A stretch of 64,000 nucleotides of DNA. It comes from Gracilaria gracilis. Taxonomy: Eukaryota > Rhodophyta > Florideophyceae > Gracilariales > Gracilariaceae. This document shows positions 1-9,792 of this stretch, one piece after another. Below the pieces are notes generated by a model, which saw only the letters and a program-made list of their open reading frames with translations, did no database searches and was not told the origin of the DNA. The first letter of the stretch is position 1, and each line of letters begins with the position of its first letter. A program made the translations under genes and the position numbers. The DNA is taken from the NCBI GenBank assembly GCA_030374805.1, contig JARGSG010000084.1:186001-250000 (forward strand), written 5' to 3'.

Positions 1-840
1 GCCAGTGACTTGGGTTTCTTGAGGACGCATTATGGGTAATTGGGGGACGTGGGCAAGCCTCTGGCGTCATATGTGCAACCTGCGCGCTCATAATAAAGAA
101 GAAGATGAACAGTATGCGGAAATTGTCTAATCAGGTCTTTTTTTCTTCTCTAATGCGGACATCAACCTTCAATATCTACCTAGGTTGAAGAAAAAAGTTT
201 TCTGCAGAAAGTTTTCTCTCATTAATAAGGCTAACAGCAGGTCTTGAAGAGTGAAATGGCCCCGCTTTTCTGACGGCCGGTGATTTCTTCTCTGCCTTTT
301 TTTTCAAGAAGACCTGATGTTTTTTTCAAACCATGTGTACTTGCCCCTTGTAAGTGGCACGGCTACAGATTTTTGGTTGGTGATTACTACGTAGAAGGAA
401 GTGTAGCCGTTGTTCTTATTGTTTGCCTTGTACGAGACAAGTTTACTATGGGAAAGGACGGAGCAATTTCTTTGTTTATTGTGAGAGCGCAGGTTTATTC
501 CTCGTAACGTATGGTTTTTTTTTTTCACACGTCAGACGTGCACAAAGTTTTTGGGGATAAACGAAGGTCCATAAAGGAGTGTCTGCCTGTAACGTTTCCT
601 GTTGGCTATGAACCACAAATCTGCCTGCAGTCCCTTTGAGCTCTGGCGTGATTTCTAGTTTTGAAAGGAAAAAGCAAAAAGTCAAAGCTGTTCTCCTCTG
701 CTTGAGCACTTCCCTACTAGATAGCAATAGTTTTTGCCTCTTCATCCCTTGCTCCATTCGTTGAACCTCATCATCTATCCTCTTCAACTCACAGGCAGGA
801 GGGCACACCACGACACCACGACAAGGCGCTCTCCACATAG
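1..840. other. Gene-free stretch
   Basis: No open frame with recognisable protein character was found on either strand. The short frames present are low in quality and lack family motifs. The right part (from about 600) leads in the same direction into the retrotransposon tail that follows and could be decayed sequence of that element, but no motif proves it. Confidence 0.5.
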
Positions 841-1182
841 ATACTGGATGAGTTTGAGAATATTCTTTCTCTAAGAGAAGCAGAAACGGCTTTGGCACAG
901 ATTTATGTGGGACATACGCCAAGTTTGCACCCTCTTGGATCTCATTTATTTGGGAAGAAGCTGGTTTGTAACTGTAGGCCTGGTGTTCTGAATGATGTAG
1001 ACCACTACCTTCTCAGATGCCCTAAGAGAAACTTGTCAAGACGCTTATGTCTACCTCCTAGTCGTGAACGCCAGGAAAAATCCGTTCCTAGTATTGTTAG
1101 AAAATGGCCCGTAAGAGTGTTGGCCTTTCTGGTGAGAGAGCGTTTCTTTGAGCAGAAACGTTCTGCACCAAGCCATAATTGA
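841..1182 (+). pseudogene. 3' tail of a non-LTR retrotransposon polyprotein
   Basis: The frame is open from 841 (TAG just before it) to a stop at 1182 and has no credible start, so it is a 5'-truncated piece. It reads like the end of a LINE-type polyprotein after the RNase H-like region: a short helix, then GHTPSLH, then a zinc-binding tail with C-x-C, a His nine residues on and a Cys-Pro (HYLLRCP), followed by a basic arginine-rich end. This Cys-His arrangement is a known signature of the C-terminus of many non-LTR elements. No reverse transcriptase or endonuclease domain remains. A poly-T/TTC run near 1240-1260 lies downstream but no clear poly(A) tail is seen. It could instead be a remnant of another reverse-transcriptase gene. 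Confidence 0.55.
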
Positions 1183-2328
1183 GCTAGTGCACTCATAAAC
1201 AGAGAGAGATATATATATACTGCGTTGTGCCGCCAGAGATATCTTCTTCTTCTTCTTCTTTGTAATTGTGAGCGAGATACGCCTATTTACTCGTATCGCA
1301 TGGGGTTCGTGAAAGGAACGCCCCAATACTTATAACGCGTCTTTGATAAGCTACTGTAGCTACAAACTAAAACTCTTCAGCCGTGTTACGCTCACTGAGC
1401 TATGTTTTGTTACGCAAACCAGCGTTAGGTCTTAAAGGTACTCTCGTCTGCGTGAGCATTTCGCTACCGACAATCATCGCCGTCGTATCCCATGTTCCTA
1501 TTCATGTTCGTCATACCTCTTCATTCACCCTCGTTATGGGTCAGCGACAGAGGGGCGCCACAGATATGTTGGCAACATTCCTGTCGTCCAATGCTCACTT
1601 CATCGGCGACGTCAGACAAAAAAAGAACCAGTGTTACAGGTCGTTGGGATCTGGCAAACCCCCTCGTGACGAGCTGGTTTGCGTTCGCGTTCGTAAACAG
1701 AGAGAAACAGAGGAGAGACCAGAACACTGGTTTGACTCGTCGGCGGTGCATGTGATACTAATGACGTCGACATCTCTTCAATCCTTTGTACCAAAGGTAC
1801 CAACGATACCAGGGGTAACGATAGCCCTCTTATACCGTCTTACTGAGCTACCCTTGGTAAGAGGGAGTGGACTGCAGATTAGCGACCACAAATCGAATGT
1901 AGGCCAAAATCGACAAGCAGAAAAGGAAGCTTGACGACCTCAGCGGCATACCGAAGGTAGATGTACAGTAATCACGACGCACATCAAACTAATTTATGGT
2001 GCGGCTCTACTAAACTTATGCTGGTTGCACGTACATTGTCAAAGTTAGTCATGTCTGTTTACAAACTGGAGGAGTTTCGAAGCCTCCATGAGCAAGTTGT
2101 ACATGGAGAAAATAGGGGTTGCTCAATGTTATGGTAGGCCATTGTCTATGCATGAACAGCGGTTACTGCGTTCTTCAGTTCTCAGTTATCACCGTGATAA
2201 TATCACGATATCGGATAAGAAAGACTTCTTAATCGTTATAAATTCTTTTCCCTTCCATATCTGATACCTGTATATCGGTCGTGAGCTTTGACCCATCATC
2301 TACCAAGAGTACACTGCATTGGACTGCA
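1183..2328. other. Intergenic stretch, no supported gene
   Basis: It contains a plus-strand open frame of 183 codons (1383-1934) with no family motif and mixed composition, which I do not accept as a gene. A small AT-rich dyad lies near 2190-2215 (TATCACCGTGATAATATCACGATA), just beyond the 3' end of SIN3. Otherwise nothing is seen. Confidence 0.45.
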
Positions 2329-5300
2329 TCATGATCCTTCCACGTTCATCTTTGCACGTACATTTTGAGCCCATCTACTTCTTTCGTTTAGATTCGTGCG
2401 ATCTTTTTGGGTACTAGCAAACCTGAATCTCTTTGATGAGTTCATGAAGAAATCAGACGTTCCAGCCACATACTTCATCTTTCCATCCTCTTTGAGAGTA
2501 CAACAAAGATTATTATGGACCACGAGTTGAGAGCTTTGCATCTTCTTCGCAATATCCTCAGGCTTTCCTATGAAGCGAAGAAATCCTAGGCCATCCTTTC
2601 GCCTTCGTTTCGCTGAAGTTCCAGAAGATTCGTTCTCAGATCGTGGACGTTTTCTGTTGCCTTCATTTTCTTTGCTCTCATCCATTGCTTCATCATTATC
2701 CTCTTCTTGGTACACTCTTTGATGTCGCCTGCAGTCTCCAAATGAGCTGCAGAACTCCAAAAACTCATCTCTTAGCTCAATCTCCTTCTCGATGGAAGCC
2801 ATGCCCGCCTCATCAGTTGTATATCCAACTACACTAATCTTCATATGTTTCACTTCCTTTTCAACATCCTGCATTTGGAATCTCATCAAAGTTGATCCAG
2901 GATCACGAGTCTCAACAATATGTCTGCATACAGCTACAGATTGTATCGCATCGCAGCCTTCTTCGTCCAGTTTACCATGACTCTTCGTACATCGTTGAAG
3001 CAGTGACTGAGTTTTCATGAACATGTTGCAAAATGGCCGTGAACGACTTTCCTTCTGATATACGGTTTCGATTGCTTTCACAAGCTTCTGAAAAGCTTTG
3101 TCAATCGTGAACAAACAATAAGAATCAGAGCCCAACAACACACGCAGTTTGTCTTCAAACTTTGCCCATTCAAGCTTACCCTTCGCAAACGCTTTCGCAT
3201 GGCCCAAAAAAGTGTCGAAAATCTCCTCCGGGCTCTCGGTTTCAGGCCCGAGCTTGAATTTGCTATCAATCTCAGCACCATTCAACCCCTTCGTTATGTG
3301 CCAGGGTTTAGATCCAATGTCTAGCGAATGCGTCCGTATTGAAAGCCTCTTTCTCCCCTCTTCGTTCAATGCTCGTCTCCATTCCCTGTTCGCCACTTGT
3401 TCTTTAGCCAAAGCTCTCGCAATTTCTATTCTCTCGAAAATGAAGTGATACAACCTAAACATGAGATACACCGCTTCGTCACCGTAGAGTGTTGGGATCT
3501 TGCTCTTCTGGATCCTCTCGGAGTACGCCTTGCTCTTACCAAACGGCAAGATACCAAAGAGGGTGCGAACCATTCCATGAAACTGAGCAACATGACCTTT
3601 GCAATTCTCTTCAACGATGTAGTTGATGATATCAAACACAACATCATGAATGTCTACAGCCTCGAAAGAAAGCCCCAGCGTCCGGGGTGCGTCCGGGGAT
3701 CTCTTGGCTGCTATTGCAACAGCTTCAAGGGCTTGGCTCCTGTGATTTGACCCACCGCCGCCGTTCTCCACATGATATCCTCGATTTCTTGTTACTTCTG
3801 CATCACGAGCAGCAACACTTCCGACGGGATCGAGAATATCGGACAGAAGGCTTTTGACACTCAGATCCTTCTTGTCGACAGCTTTGAAGCTCGGGCTGCG
3901 ATGGTCTAAGCTGCGATGGAAGTTTCTCTCACCAACCTCCCTCCACACGCGATTCATTTCCATTCGCGCTCGCCTCCAAGAAATATCTTTCTCTTTTAAG
4001 CGCTTTAACACAACTGGCACCGCAAGAAAAGGATTGAGCTTGACCTGTGATACAACCTCGGGGCCGCTTTCTCCGTAAATACGCTGAATTGCATTGAAGT
4101 GGATGGGTGAAAGGGCGTTCGGGGCAAGGGCATGGCGCTTCTTATCGCCTTCTTGCAATGTAGAAATTGTGGCTTCAATAGTTTCGAGTTTCATAATTGT
4201 CGCCGCGTTTGTTTCAATAACGAGATCAAGTTCATAACGATCATCTTCACAGCGGAATAGATTGTCTTCGCTCTGATTCTTTCGCATGAATTTAAAAGAA
4301 TAATCCTCTGACCCGCGCGTCACATTAATCCACGTATCATTCAAAGTTCGACGTTCGTGGATTGATCTCCCCGTATACTCGAGGGCCGGGCAGTCAGGTG
4401 GAATGCGACGATACGAGCCGCGTAATTCAACGCCATGTTCAACCGCAATTTCAGTCATGGAATGAGACTTAAAGAAGGTCAACCGTTCTTGATCTGGAGG
4501 CGAAGGTTCACCTTCGAAAGATATCGAAGACGAGATGTTTTCATTATCGAACACAGACGCCCCGGTGGTCGCCATTTGTTCCAAGTAATCGAGGAAGTCG
4601 TTGTACGCCTCAAGGTCATCGCGAAGAATCTCAGAGGTAAGGTAAAGTAGTTCTTCACGAGTGACAATTTGTTGTGAGAACAAACTGAGACACTTAATGA
4701 ACTCAGTATACAAATGAAGTTTGGAAGGACCAAGTCTGGTTTTCAGGTCATCAAAGAACTTCATATCACGTGGTCGATGCCGATTCTTCGCCACGCCGTT
4801 CGATGTGTGACGCCTCGGTGGAGCTGAGTGTGCGGTAGACTTCTCTGTTGGACCCCCCCTCCCAACATGGGACCCCGGTCTACTTCGCACTGGTTTTGAA
4901 TCAGAGAGACCGGTGATAGCTATTGACGGTAGGAACTCCTTGAACTGGCCAAGCAAATCCTTATGTGGACCAAACAAGCTCGCAACTGTCTCGAATACCT
5001 CTCTTATGCTGGTCTGCTCAGACCGAAAGCGGGTAAGCGTGTCGAGAAACTCTTCAAACGTCTTCGGAGTGTCAGCAAACCTTTCTTTTATAGAGGTGAC
5101 AAACCCTATCGCCCTCTCAAACTCCATGGCACGCGCCTGGGTTTCCTCTTGTTTCGGTCGGCTTGTCCTCGGCATGGCTGAAGATTGCGGTGGTCGCATG
5201 TCCTCTTCGACCTTTGCCAGTGGACGGCGCGACCCGAACCCCTTCCCAGGTGGTCCAGGAAACTTGTCTTCAGAAGGCAGAGACTGAGCTTGCAACTGCT

Positions 5301-7770
5301 GTTTGTCTTCGTGGTCCAAAGAAGGCGCAGACGGGTGTTGTTGATGCAAAGAATGCGGATGAGAAGCGCCTGCAGACTGAAAATGTTGAGCATTCAAAGC
5401 GGTGCCCTGAGTACTACTTGAGGTGTGATGCGGCTTCTTTGAATCTTTTCGCTTCGGACTGAGCGCTACAGATGAGGCAGTAGCATTTGAGTTCGCCGCG
5501 TTTTGCTTCTTTTTGGAATTAGATCGGGATGTTGAGTTTTTCGACGGAACTTTGCGCGCAGGTGGTAATTCGCTGAAGCCACCTGGACCTTCAAAGCCGG
5601 TCATGAGCACTCCGCTTGATCCCTCAGTGACACAGATGTTGTACCCCGGTGGAAGAAATGTGTTGAAGCCCAAAATGAGTTCCTTATGGCCACGAAATAA
5701 TTCGGCAACGCGATGTATAACCTGCTTCGTATCGATAGATTGCGCTTTAAACTCCTTCATGATATCAAGAAATTGGTTGTAAACGCTGATATGTCCCGAA
5801 AACTGACTCTTGACCTTTTCCAAATACGCTAACGCGTCCTCGACTTTTAGTTCGCGGCGCTGCATATTCACGGTCTCCTCATTCCCTTGCTGTGGTGCTG
5901 ACGGAGGCTGCGACGGTGGCGGTGGTTGTGACGACGGTGGTGGCGGCTGTGGCTGCGATGGACGATCTCTATCGTCATCTCTATGCGATGGCCTCTTCCT
6001 CTCGTCACTGGCGGACGTGAGTGGAACAGAAGCTCTTTGTTTGCCTTCATGCCCTGCAGGAGGTGGCGTGGAAGGTGCATTCTGCGGCGGCGATTCATCA
6101 CGCGAAGCGGGTGGCTCTGCTGTCGCTGCTCCAGACGTCCTCGGTGCGCCTCCAACGTTGCTCAACGAGGGACTTGCGTTTTGCTTGAGCGTGGATGCGG
6201 ATTGCGCAATCTGGTGCACAGGCGATTGCGTACGTTGATGCATGGTGGAAGCAGGGCCGGTTGGCGGATTAGCTTCAAGTGTATGTTGCTGAGAATCAGA
6301 CGGGGGCATCATAGACGTATGTTGTAACCTCTGCTGGAACGCATAGGACTGTGCCTCACTTATCGCATGGCTAGGTTGCGAACGCGGGGGTTGCTGCTGG
6401 TCAACGCGATGCACCTGGTGTGGCAGCCGAGGGGCGCCGTGCGGTGGCGTACCAGGGGGTGGGAGGAAACGAACATTCGGCCAGTTGTTGTGTGGGTGCG
6501 GCTTGGTAGGATCAGGGTTCGCAGATGGATGTGTTCGAGGCGGTGCGGTGCGGTCGTACTGCGCCAGTGCTTGTTGGTGGTGCGCACGCCAGTGGGGATC
6601 GTGTTGATACGACGGGTGATCGGGGACCGGATTCGAAGGTAACATATGAGGAGGAGGCGGCCTATGCGGCGGCGGCGGCATGATATGTGGCTGCAAATGC
6701 CAATGTGACTTGTTGTGCGGTAGGTGCAACGGCATAGCGGCCGGTTGGGCATAGCCGTCGTGTGGCATTGAGCGAGGAGGCGGTACGTGCAGCTGTTGGT
6801 GCGGAGGGTTCGGCTGTGCAGGTGGCTTCGTGGTCTGCAGCTGCTGTGGGGGAGAGTGGGCAGGCTGCCGCGACGGCGACCGGAGCGCATCGGGTGGCGG
6901 AGGCGGCAACGAACCGTGTGGAGGGCGCATGGACATGGGCGCATCAGGCGGCGGCAAAGGCGCGAGCGATGGCTGCTGCTGCTTGTGCATATCGCGCGTC
7001 GACGGCGGCTGTGGTTGCGGCGGGGGAGACGGCTGACGTAGCGGCTTACGGTGATCGAGAGGGGCGTGACGCATCGGCGACTGCGAATCATGCTGCGGTT
7101 GCTGCGCCGTAGATGAAGCCTCAACGCGCGCGGGGGGCTGGGCATGCGACTGTGCGTCGTCCGGCGCGTCTGACGGTACTGAGAGCAGGCGGCGGGGGGG
7201 CGCATTCTGCTGTGCAGTGCTGCTGAGCACAGGCAGCATCACGGGGGAGGCCGCGCGCTCCACCAGCCGTGGTTGCACGGCGTGCTGTGGAAGATGATAC
7301 ACGTCAAAGTGGGGCGGCGGTAGTGAACGCGCGTCGTGTGGCAATGCGCGCGCATACGGCATATGCGGCGGCGGCGCGGCGCCTTCTGCGACGAGCGGCG
7401 AGATAGAAACGCGAAGCGGATGCTGGTACAGCGGAGCCGGGTCGACGGCGATGCGCACCGGCGGCGGCGACGGGCGGCGCGGCGGCGCGTGCTGGAACGG
7501 CGGCAAGGTCTGCATGACGGAGGACGCCCTGGACGAAGGCAGCAACACCGGGCGCGGCAACGGCGGCGGCGGCGCGCCTAACGGCGGCGGCGGCGGCGAC
7601 GCATGCAACGAACGAAGCGGCGACGGCGCAGCGGCACGCCGCTGCGCCGGTGGCGCCGCCGAGGAGGCGGCGCCACGCTTAGGCTCCACGGGCGTACGTA
7701 GCACGGCGCCGAACGACTCCAGCGAGCGCGGCGGCGAGCGCTGCGGCGACGAGCGCGGCGGCGAGTGCAT
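2329..7770 (-). CDS. SIN3: SIN3-family transcriptional co-repressor
   Basis: SIN3 is the nuclear scaffold of the Rpd3/HDAC histone-deacetylase co-repressor complex. PAH domains bind transcription factors and the HID region binds the deacetylase. The ORF is intronless over 5.4 kb. Residues 1-630 are very rich in Pro, Gln, His and Ala (low complexity). PAH1 lies about 636-705 (VEDALAYLEKVKSQF), PAH2 about 878-950 (FERAIGFVTSIKERF) and PAH3 about 1000-1065 (MKFFDDLKTRLG). The HDAC-interaction domain spans about 1115-1200, with SYRRIPPDCP, LNDTWINV and LFRCEDDRYELDLVIE. A Sin3 C-terminal domain lies at about 1370-1460 (AVYLMFRLYHFIFERIEIA). The C-terminus has an acidic/basic KRPR-rich stretch. 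The open frame extends upstream to 7851 but begins there with GTG. The first ATG is at 7770, giving about 1813 residues, at the upper end for the family. An unseen upstream exon cannot be excluded. It is head-to-head with the DnaJ gene. Confidence 0.93.
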   Translation of the reverse strand: MHSPPRSSPQRSPPRSLESFGAVLRTPVEPKRGAASSAAPPAQRRAAAPSPLRSLHASPPPPPLGAPPPPLPRPVLLPSSRASSVMQTLPPFQHAPPRRPSPPPVRIAVDPAPLYQHPLRVSISPLVAEGAAPPPHMPYARALPHDARSLPPPHFDVYHLPQHAVQPRLVERAASPVMLPVLSSTAQQNAPPRRLLSVPSDAPDDAQSHAQPPARVEASSTAQQPQHDSQSPMRHAPLDHRKPLRQPSPPPQPQPPSTRDMHKQQQPSLAPLPPPDAPMSMRPPHGSLPPPPPDALRSPSRQPAHSPPQQLQTTKPPAQPNPPHQQLHVPPPRSMPHDGYAQPAAMPLHLPHNKSHWHLQPHIMPPPPHRPPPPHMLPSNPVPDHPSYQHDPHWRAHHQQALAQYDRTAPPRTHPSANPDPTKPHPHNNWPNVRFLPPPGTPPHGAPRLPHQVHRVDQQQPPRSQPSHAISEAQSYAFQQRLQHTSMMPPSDSQQHTLEANPPTGPASTMHQRTQSPVHQIAQSASTLKQNASPSLSNVGGAPRTSGAATAEPPASRDESPPQNAPSTPPPAGHEGKQRASVPLTSASDERKRPSHRDDDRDRPSQPQPPPPSSQPPPPSQPPSAPQQGNEETVNMQRRELKVEDALAYLEKVKSQFSGHISVYNQFLDIMKEFKAQSIDTKQVIHRVAELFRGHKELILGFNTFLPPGYNICVTEGSSGVLMTGFEGPGGFSELPPARKVPSKNSTSRSNSKKKQNAANSNATASSVALSPKRKDSKKPHHTSSSTQGTALNAQHFQSAGASHPHSLHQQHPSAPSLDHEDKQQLQAQSLPSEDKFPGPPGKGFGSRRPLAKVEEDMRPPQSSAMPRTSRPKQEETQARAMEFERAIGFVTSIKERFADTPKTFEEFLDTLTRFRSEQTSIREVFETVASLFGPHKDLLGQFKEFLPSIAITGLSDSKPVRSRPGSHVGRGGPTEKSTAHSAPPRRHTSNGVAKNRHRPRDMKFFDDLKTRLGPSKLHLYTEFIKCLSLFSQQIVTREELLYLTSEILRDDLEAYNDFLDYLEQMATTGASVFDNENISSSISFEGEPSPPDQERLTFFKSHSMTEIAVEHGVELRGSYRRIPPDCPALEYTGRSIHERRTLNDTWINVTRGSEDYSFKFMRKNQSEDNLFRCEDDRYELDLVIETNAATIMKLETIEATISTLQEGDKKRHALAPNALSPIHFNAIQRIYGESGPEVVSQVKLNPFLAVPVVLKRLKEKDISWRRARMEMNRVWREVGERNFHRSLDHRSPSFKAVDKKDLSVKSLLSDILDPVGSVAARDAEVTRNRGYHVENGGGGSNHRSQALEAVAIAAKRSPDAPRTLGLSFEAVDIHDVVFDIINYIVEENCKGHVAQFHGMVRTLFGILPFGKSKAYSERIQKSKIPTLYGDEAVYLMFRLYHFIFERIEIARALAKEQVANREWRRALNEEGRKRLSIRTHSLDIGSKPWHITKGLNGAEIDSKFKLGPETESPEEIFDTFLGHAKAFAKGKLEWAKFEDKLRVLLGSDSYCLFTIDKAFQKLVKAIETVYQKESRSRPFCNMFMKTQSLLQRCTKSHGKLDEEGCDAIQSVAVCRHIVETRDPGSTLMRFQMQDVEKEVKHMKISVVGYTTDEAGMASIEKEIELRDEFLEFCSSFGDCRRHQRVYQEEDNDEAMDESKENEGNRKRPRSENESSGTSAKRRRKDGLGFLRFIGKPEDIAKKMQSSQLVVHNNLCCTLKEDGKMKYVAGTSDFFMNSSKRFRFASTQKDRTNLNERSRWAQNVRAKMNVEGS

Positions 7771-8137
7771 CGCGGGCGGCGGACGCGACGGCGCGGCGGC
7801 GGGGAGACGGCGCGGCGGCGGCGGCGGCAAAGAGCAGGGCGCTTCCGGCACGCGGTCGCTCGTGCGGCAGCGCCGACGCGGCGGCGCGTAGCGCTTGACG
7901 GAAGCGCTCGCTCAAAAGGCGCGTGCGCGGGGCGCGCGCGCCACGCCACCGCGCGCAGCTGGACACACGTCGCGCGCCACGCGTGTCGGGCGCCGTGCGC
8001 GCGTGCGCGCGGCGCGTCATTTCTGCACTGCGCTTCCCCTATGTAACTTTATCTACTGTATCTACCTTCGTATCTACTGTACACGGTACAGCGACCCCGA
8101 CCCCACCGTCCCCGCCGCCGCCGCCGCCCTCGCGCCC
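7771..8137. promoter_or_regulatory. Bidirectional promoter between SIN3 and DnaJ
   Basis: About 367 bp separate the two divergent start codons, so both promoters and 5' leaders must lie here. It is very GC-rich with many CG dinucleotides, except for an island of lower GC at about 8039-8080 containing repeated TATCTAC motifs. A short CTACTGTACACGGTAC element lies at 8074-8089, and (CCG)n just precedes the DnaJ start. No canonical TATA box was found. The shared control region is inferred from gene orientation. Confidence 0.5.
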
Positions 8138-9427
8138 ATGGCGTCGCCGCTGCTTTATCGCGCCGCGCGCGTGCTCTCCACTTCGTCCTTGCCGCAGTCA
8201 GCCTTCCGCACGCGCCCCGCGCTGCGTGCGCTCTCCGGCTCCGCCAGCTCCGCTTCGCAGCGCGCCTCCGCCGATTACTACGACCTGCTCGGCGTTTCGC
8301 GCGACGCCTCTCCGTCGCAGATCAAGAAGGCCTACTACCGCCTCGCCAAGGATCACCATCCGGACACTTCTAAAGGCGACCGTGACACTTTTGCTCAGGT
8401 CAATCACGCGTACCAGACGCTCTCTGATAAGAACAAGCGCCGTATCTATGATCGCTTCGGAGAGGAGGGCGTCCGTGCCGCCGACCAGGGCGCCGATCCC
8501 GCCGCCGCCGCCGCCGGCTCCGCTGGTCAGTACGCAACTCCCGATATAGATGAGGTTCTGCGCGAGTTCGGCCAGTTCTTCAACGGCCAGCAGGTTCAAC
8601 GCCCGGCCGTCGACGACCCGGCCCCCGGCGATGACAAGCATGCCGTCGTCACCCTCTCGCTGCGAGAAGCCGCCTTCGGCGTCAGCAAACAGGTTCGCAC
8701 CCATTCCGTCGATACCTGCCATCAATGCGCTGGCTCTGGCAAGACTTCCGCAACCCGCATCACGCGCTGCCCACAATGCTCTGGCGAAGGACGCGTGCGC
8801 ACTTCTGCAGGCATGTTCCAGAGCGTCATCATCACATGCCATCGCTGCAATGGCACCGGTGATCTAATGCGCGATCCTTGCTCGACGTGCGACGGCGAAG
8901 GCATCGTCAGCGCCTTTAAGGAAGCCTCTGTATCGTTCCCAGCGGGCTGCGACACTGGCATGGTGCTACGTGTTCCGGGCGCAGGGGCTACAGGCGTCAG
9001 GAGGGGACCGCCGGGAGACCTTTTCATTCAGGTCAAAGTTAAGGAGGACAACTACTTTCATCGCAGCGGAAAGGATCTACACGTCGTTGCCCCTATCAGT
9101 TTTGCGCAGGCCGCCTTGGGCGGAACGGTCGAAGTGCGAACCCTCGATGGCACAGAGAGTATATCTGTACGCCAGGGTACGCAACCCGACGACACTTACG
9201 TACTACACGGTCGCGCAATGCGAGGCGTCAACAGCCCGCGCCGTGGCAACCAAGTAGTCCACTTCAAGATCGTCGTGCCTGAGAATCTCACCACTCGCCA
9301 AAAGCAACTCATTACAGACCTAATGGAAGAGGATGGCGGGAAGATCACCAAGCCTGAGGATTGCGCTTCCCAGTCTTTACTTCAACGTTTTCAACGCTTG
9401 TTGCGACGGACAATATCCCCGCGTTAA
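8138..9427 (+). CDS. Mitochondrial-type DnaJ (type I Hsp40) co-chaperone
   Basis: This is a class I J-protein that stimulates Hsp70 ATPase and holds unfolded clients. It has 429 residues. Residues 1-45 are rich in Arg, Ala and Ser with no acidic residues (MASPLLYRAARVLSTSS), a likely mitochondrial presequence. The J domain starts about residue 46 (YYDLLGVSRDAS) with the HPD catalytic motif at 74-76. Four CXXCXGXG zinc-finger repeats lie at 194-255 (CHQCAGSG, CPQCSGEG, CHRCNGTG, CSTCDGEG). The C-terminal substrate-binding domain follows (PGDLFIQVKVKEDNYFHR). It most resembles Mdj1/GFA2-type mitochondrial DnaJ. The frame is open upstream to 7895, but the ATG at 8138 gives the presequence and follows the CCG-rich leader, so it is preferred. 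It has no intron and is convergent with the bZIP gene. Confidence 0.93.
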   Translation: MASPLLYRAARVLSTSSLPQSAFRTRPALRALSGSASSASQRASADYYDLLGVSRDASPSQIKKAYYRLAKDHHPDTSKGDRDTFAQVNHAYQTLSDKNKRRIYDRFGEEGVRAADQGADPAAAAAGSAGQYATPDIDEVLREFGQFFNGQQVQRPAVDDPAPGDDKHAVVTLSLREAAFGVSKQVRTHSVDTCHQCAGSGKTSATRITRCPQCSGEGRVRTSAGMFQSVIITCHRCNGTGDLMRDPCSTCDGEGIVSAFKEASVSFPAGCDTGMVLRVPGAGATGVRRGPPGDLFIQVKVKEDNYFHRSGKDLHVVAPISFAQAALGGTVEVRTLDGTESISVRQGTQPDDTYVLHGRAMRGVNSPRRGNQVVHFKIVVPENLTTRQKQLITDLMEEDGGKITKPEDCASQSLLQRFQRLLRRTISPR

Positions 9428-9792
9428 GAGGCAAAACCATCTACCCATTTACCCCATTCTCAATGTAACACACACAATGTACCAATTGTCGTAGATCAGA
9501 AAGAGACAGAGGCCTATTTTTCAAAGAACCATGTAGTTCACTATGCCTTTTTGTCAGGTACAGATGAGTAAACTCTGTTTTTCTGGCACCATACGTAAAT
9601 GAGGCAGAGACACGTTGATTGTCGAGCATATTATGCCGGGAGTCGCCAAAAACAAGGGCCTAATTAGTTAGAGGCTTCTTGCGAAAAGGCAACCGTCGGG
9701 GAAGGGACACCCATTCCATGCGCATGTAGTAAGAAAAGAGGAATGCATGACGAAGTGCAAAAACAGCAAAAAGTTCTTCATCTCTTGGCGCA
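9428..9792. other. Convergent 3' region of DnaJ and bZIP genes
   Basis: The 365 bp hold both 3' UTRs. The sequence is more AT-rich than the flanking genes. No further gene or clear terminator structure is visible. Confidence 0.55.

Noticed and set aside
1383-1934. 183-codon plus-strand frame
   Set aside because: No motif, overlaps other frames of similar length, no promoter or poly(A) signal evident.
6360-7581. Several long frames on both strands (Arg-, Ala- or Gly-rich) over the SIN3 N-terminus
   Set aside because: They are shadows of GC-rich triplet-repetitive sequence; the SIN3 frame explains the region.
7771-7851. SIN3 start at 7851
   Set aside because: The codon there is GTG; the first in-frame ATG is at 7770.
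7923-8867. Alternative frames over the DnaJ gene (208 codons plus, 214 codons minus)
   Set aside because: Arg/Pro-rich or antisense shadows of the DnaJ frame, which has complete family motifs.
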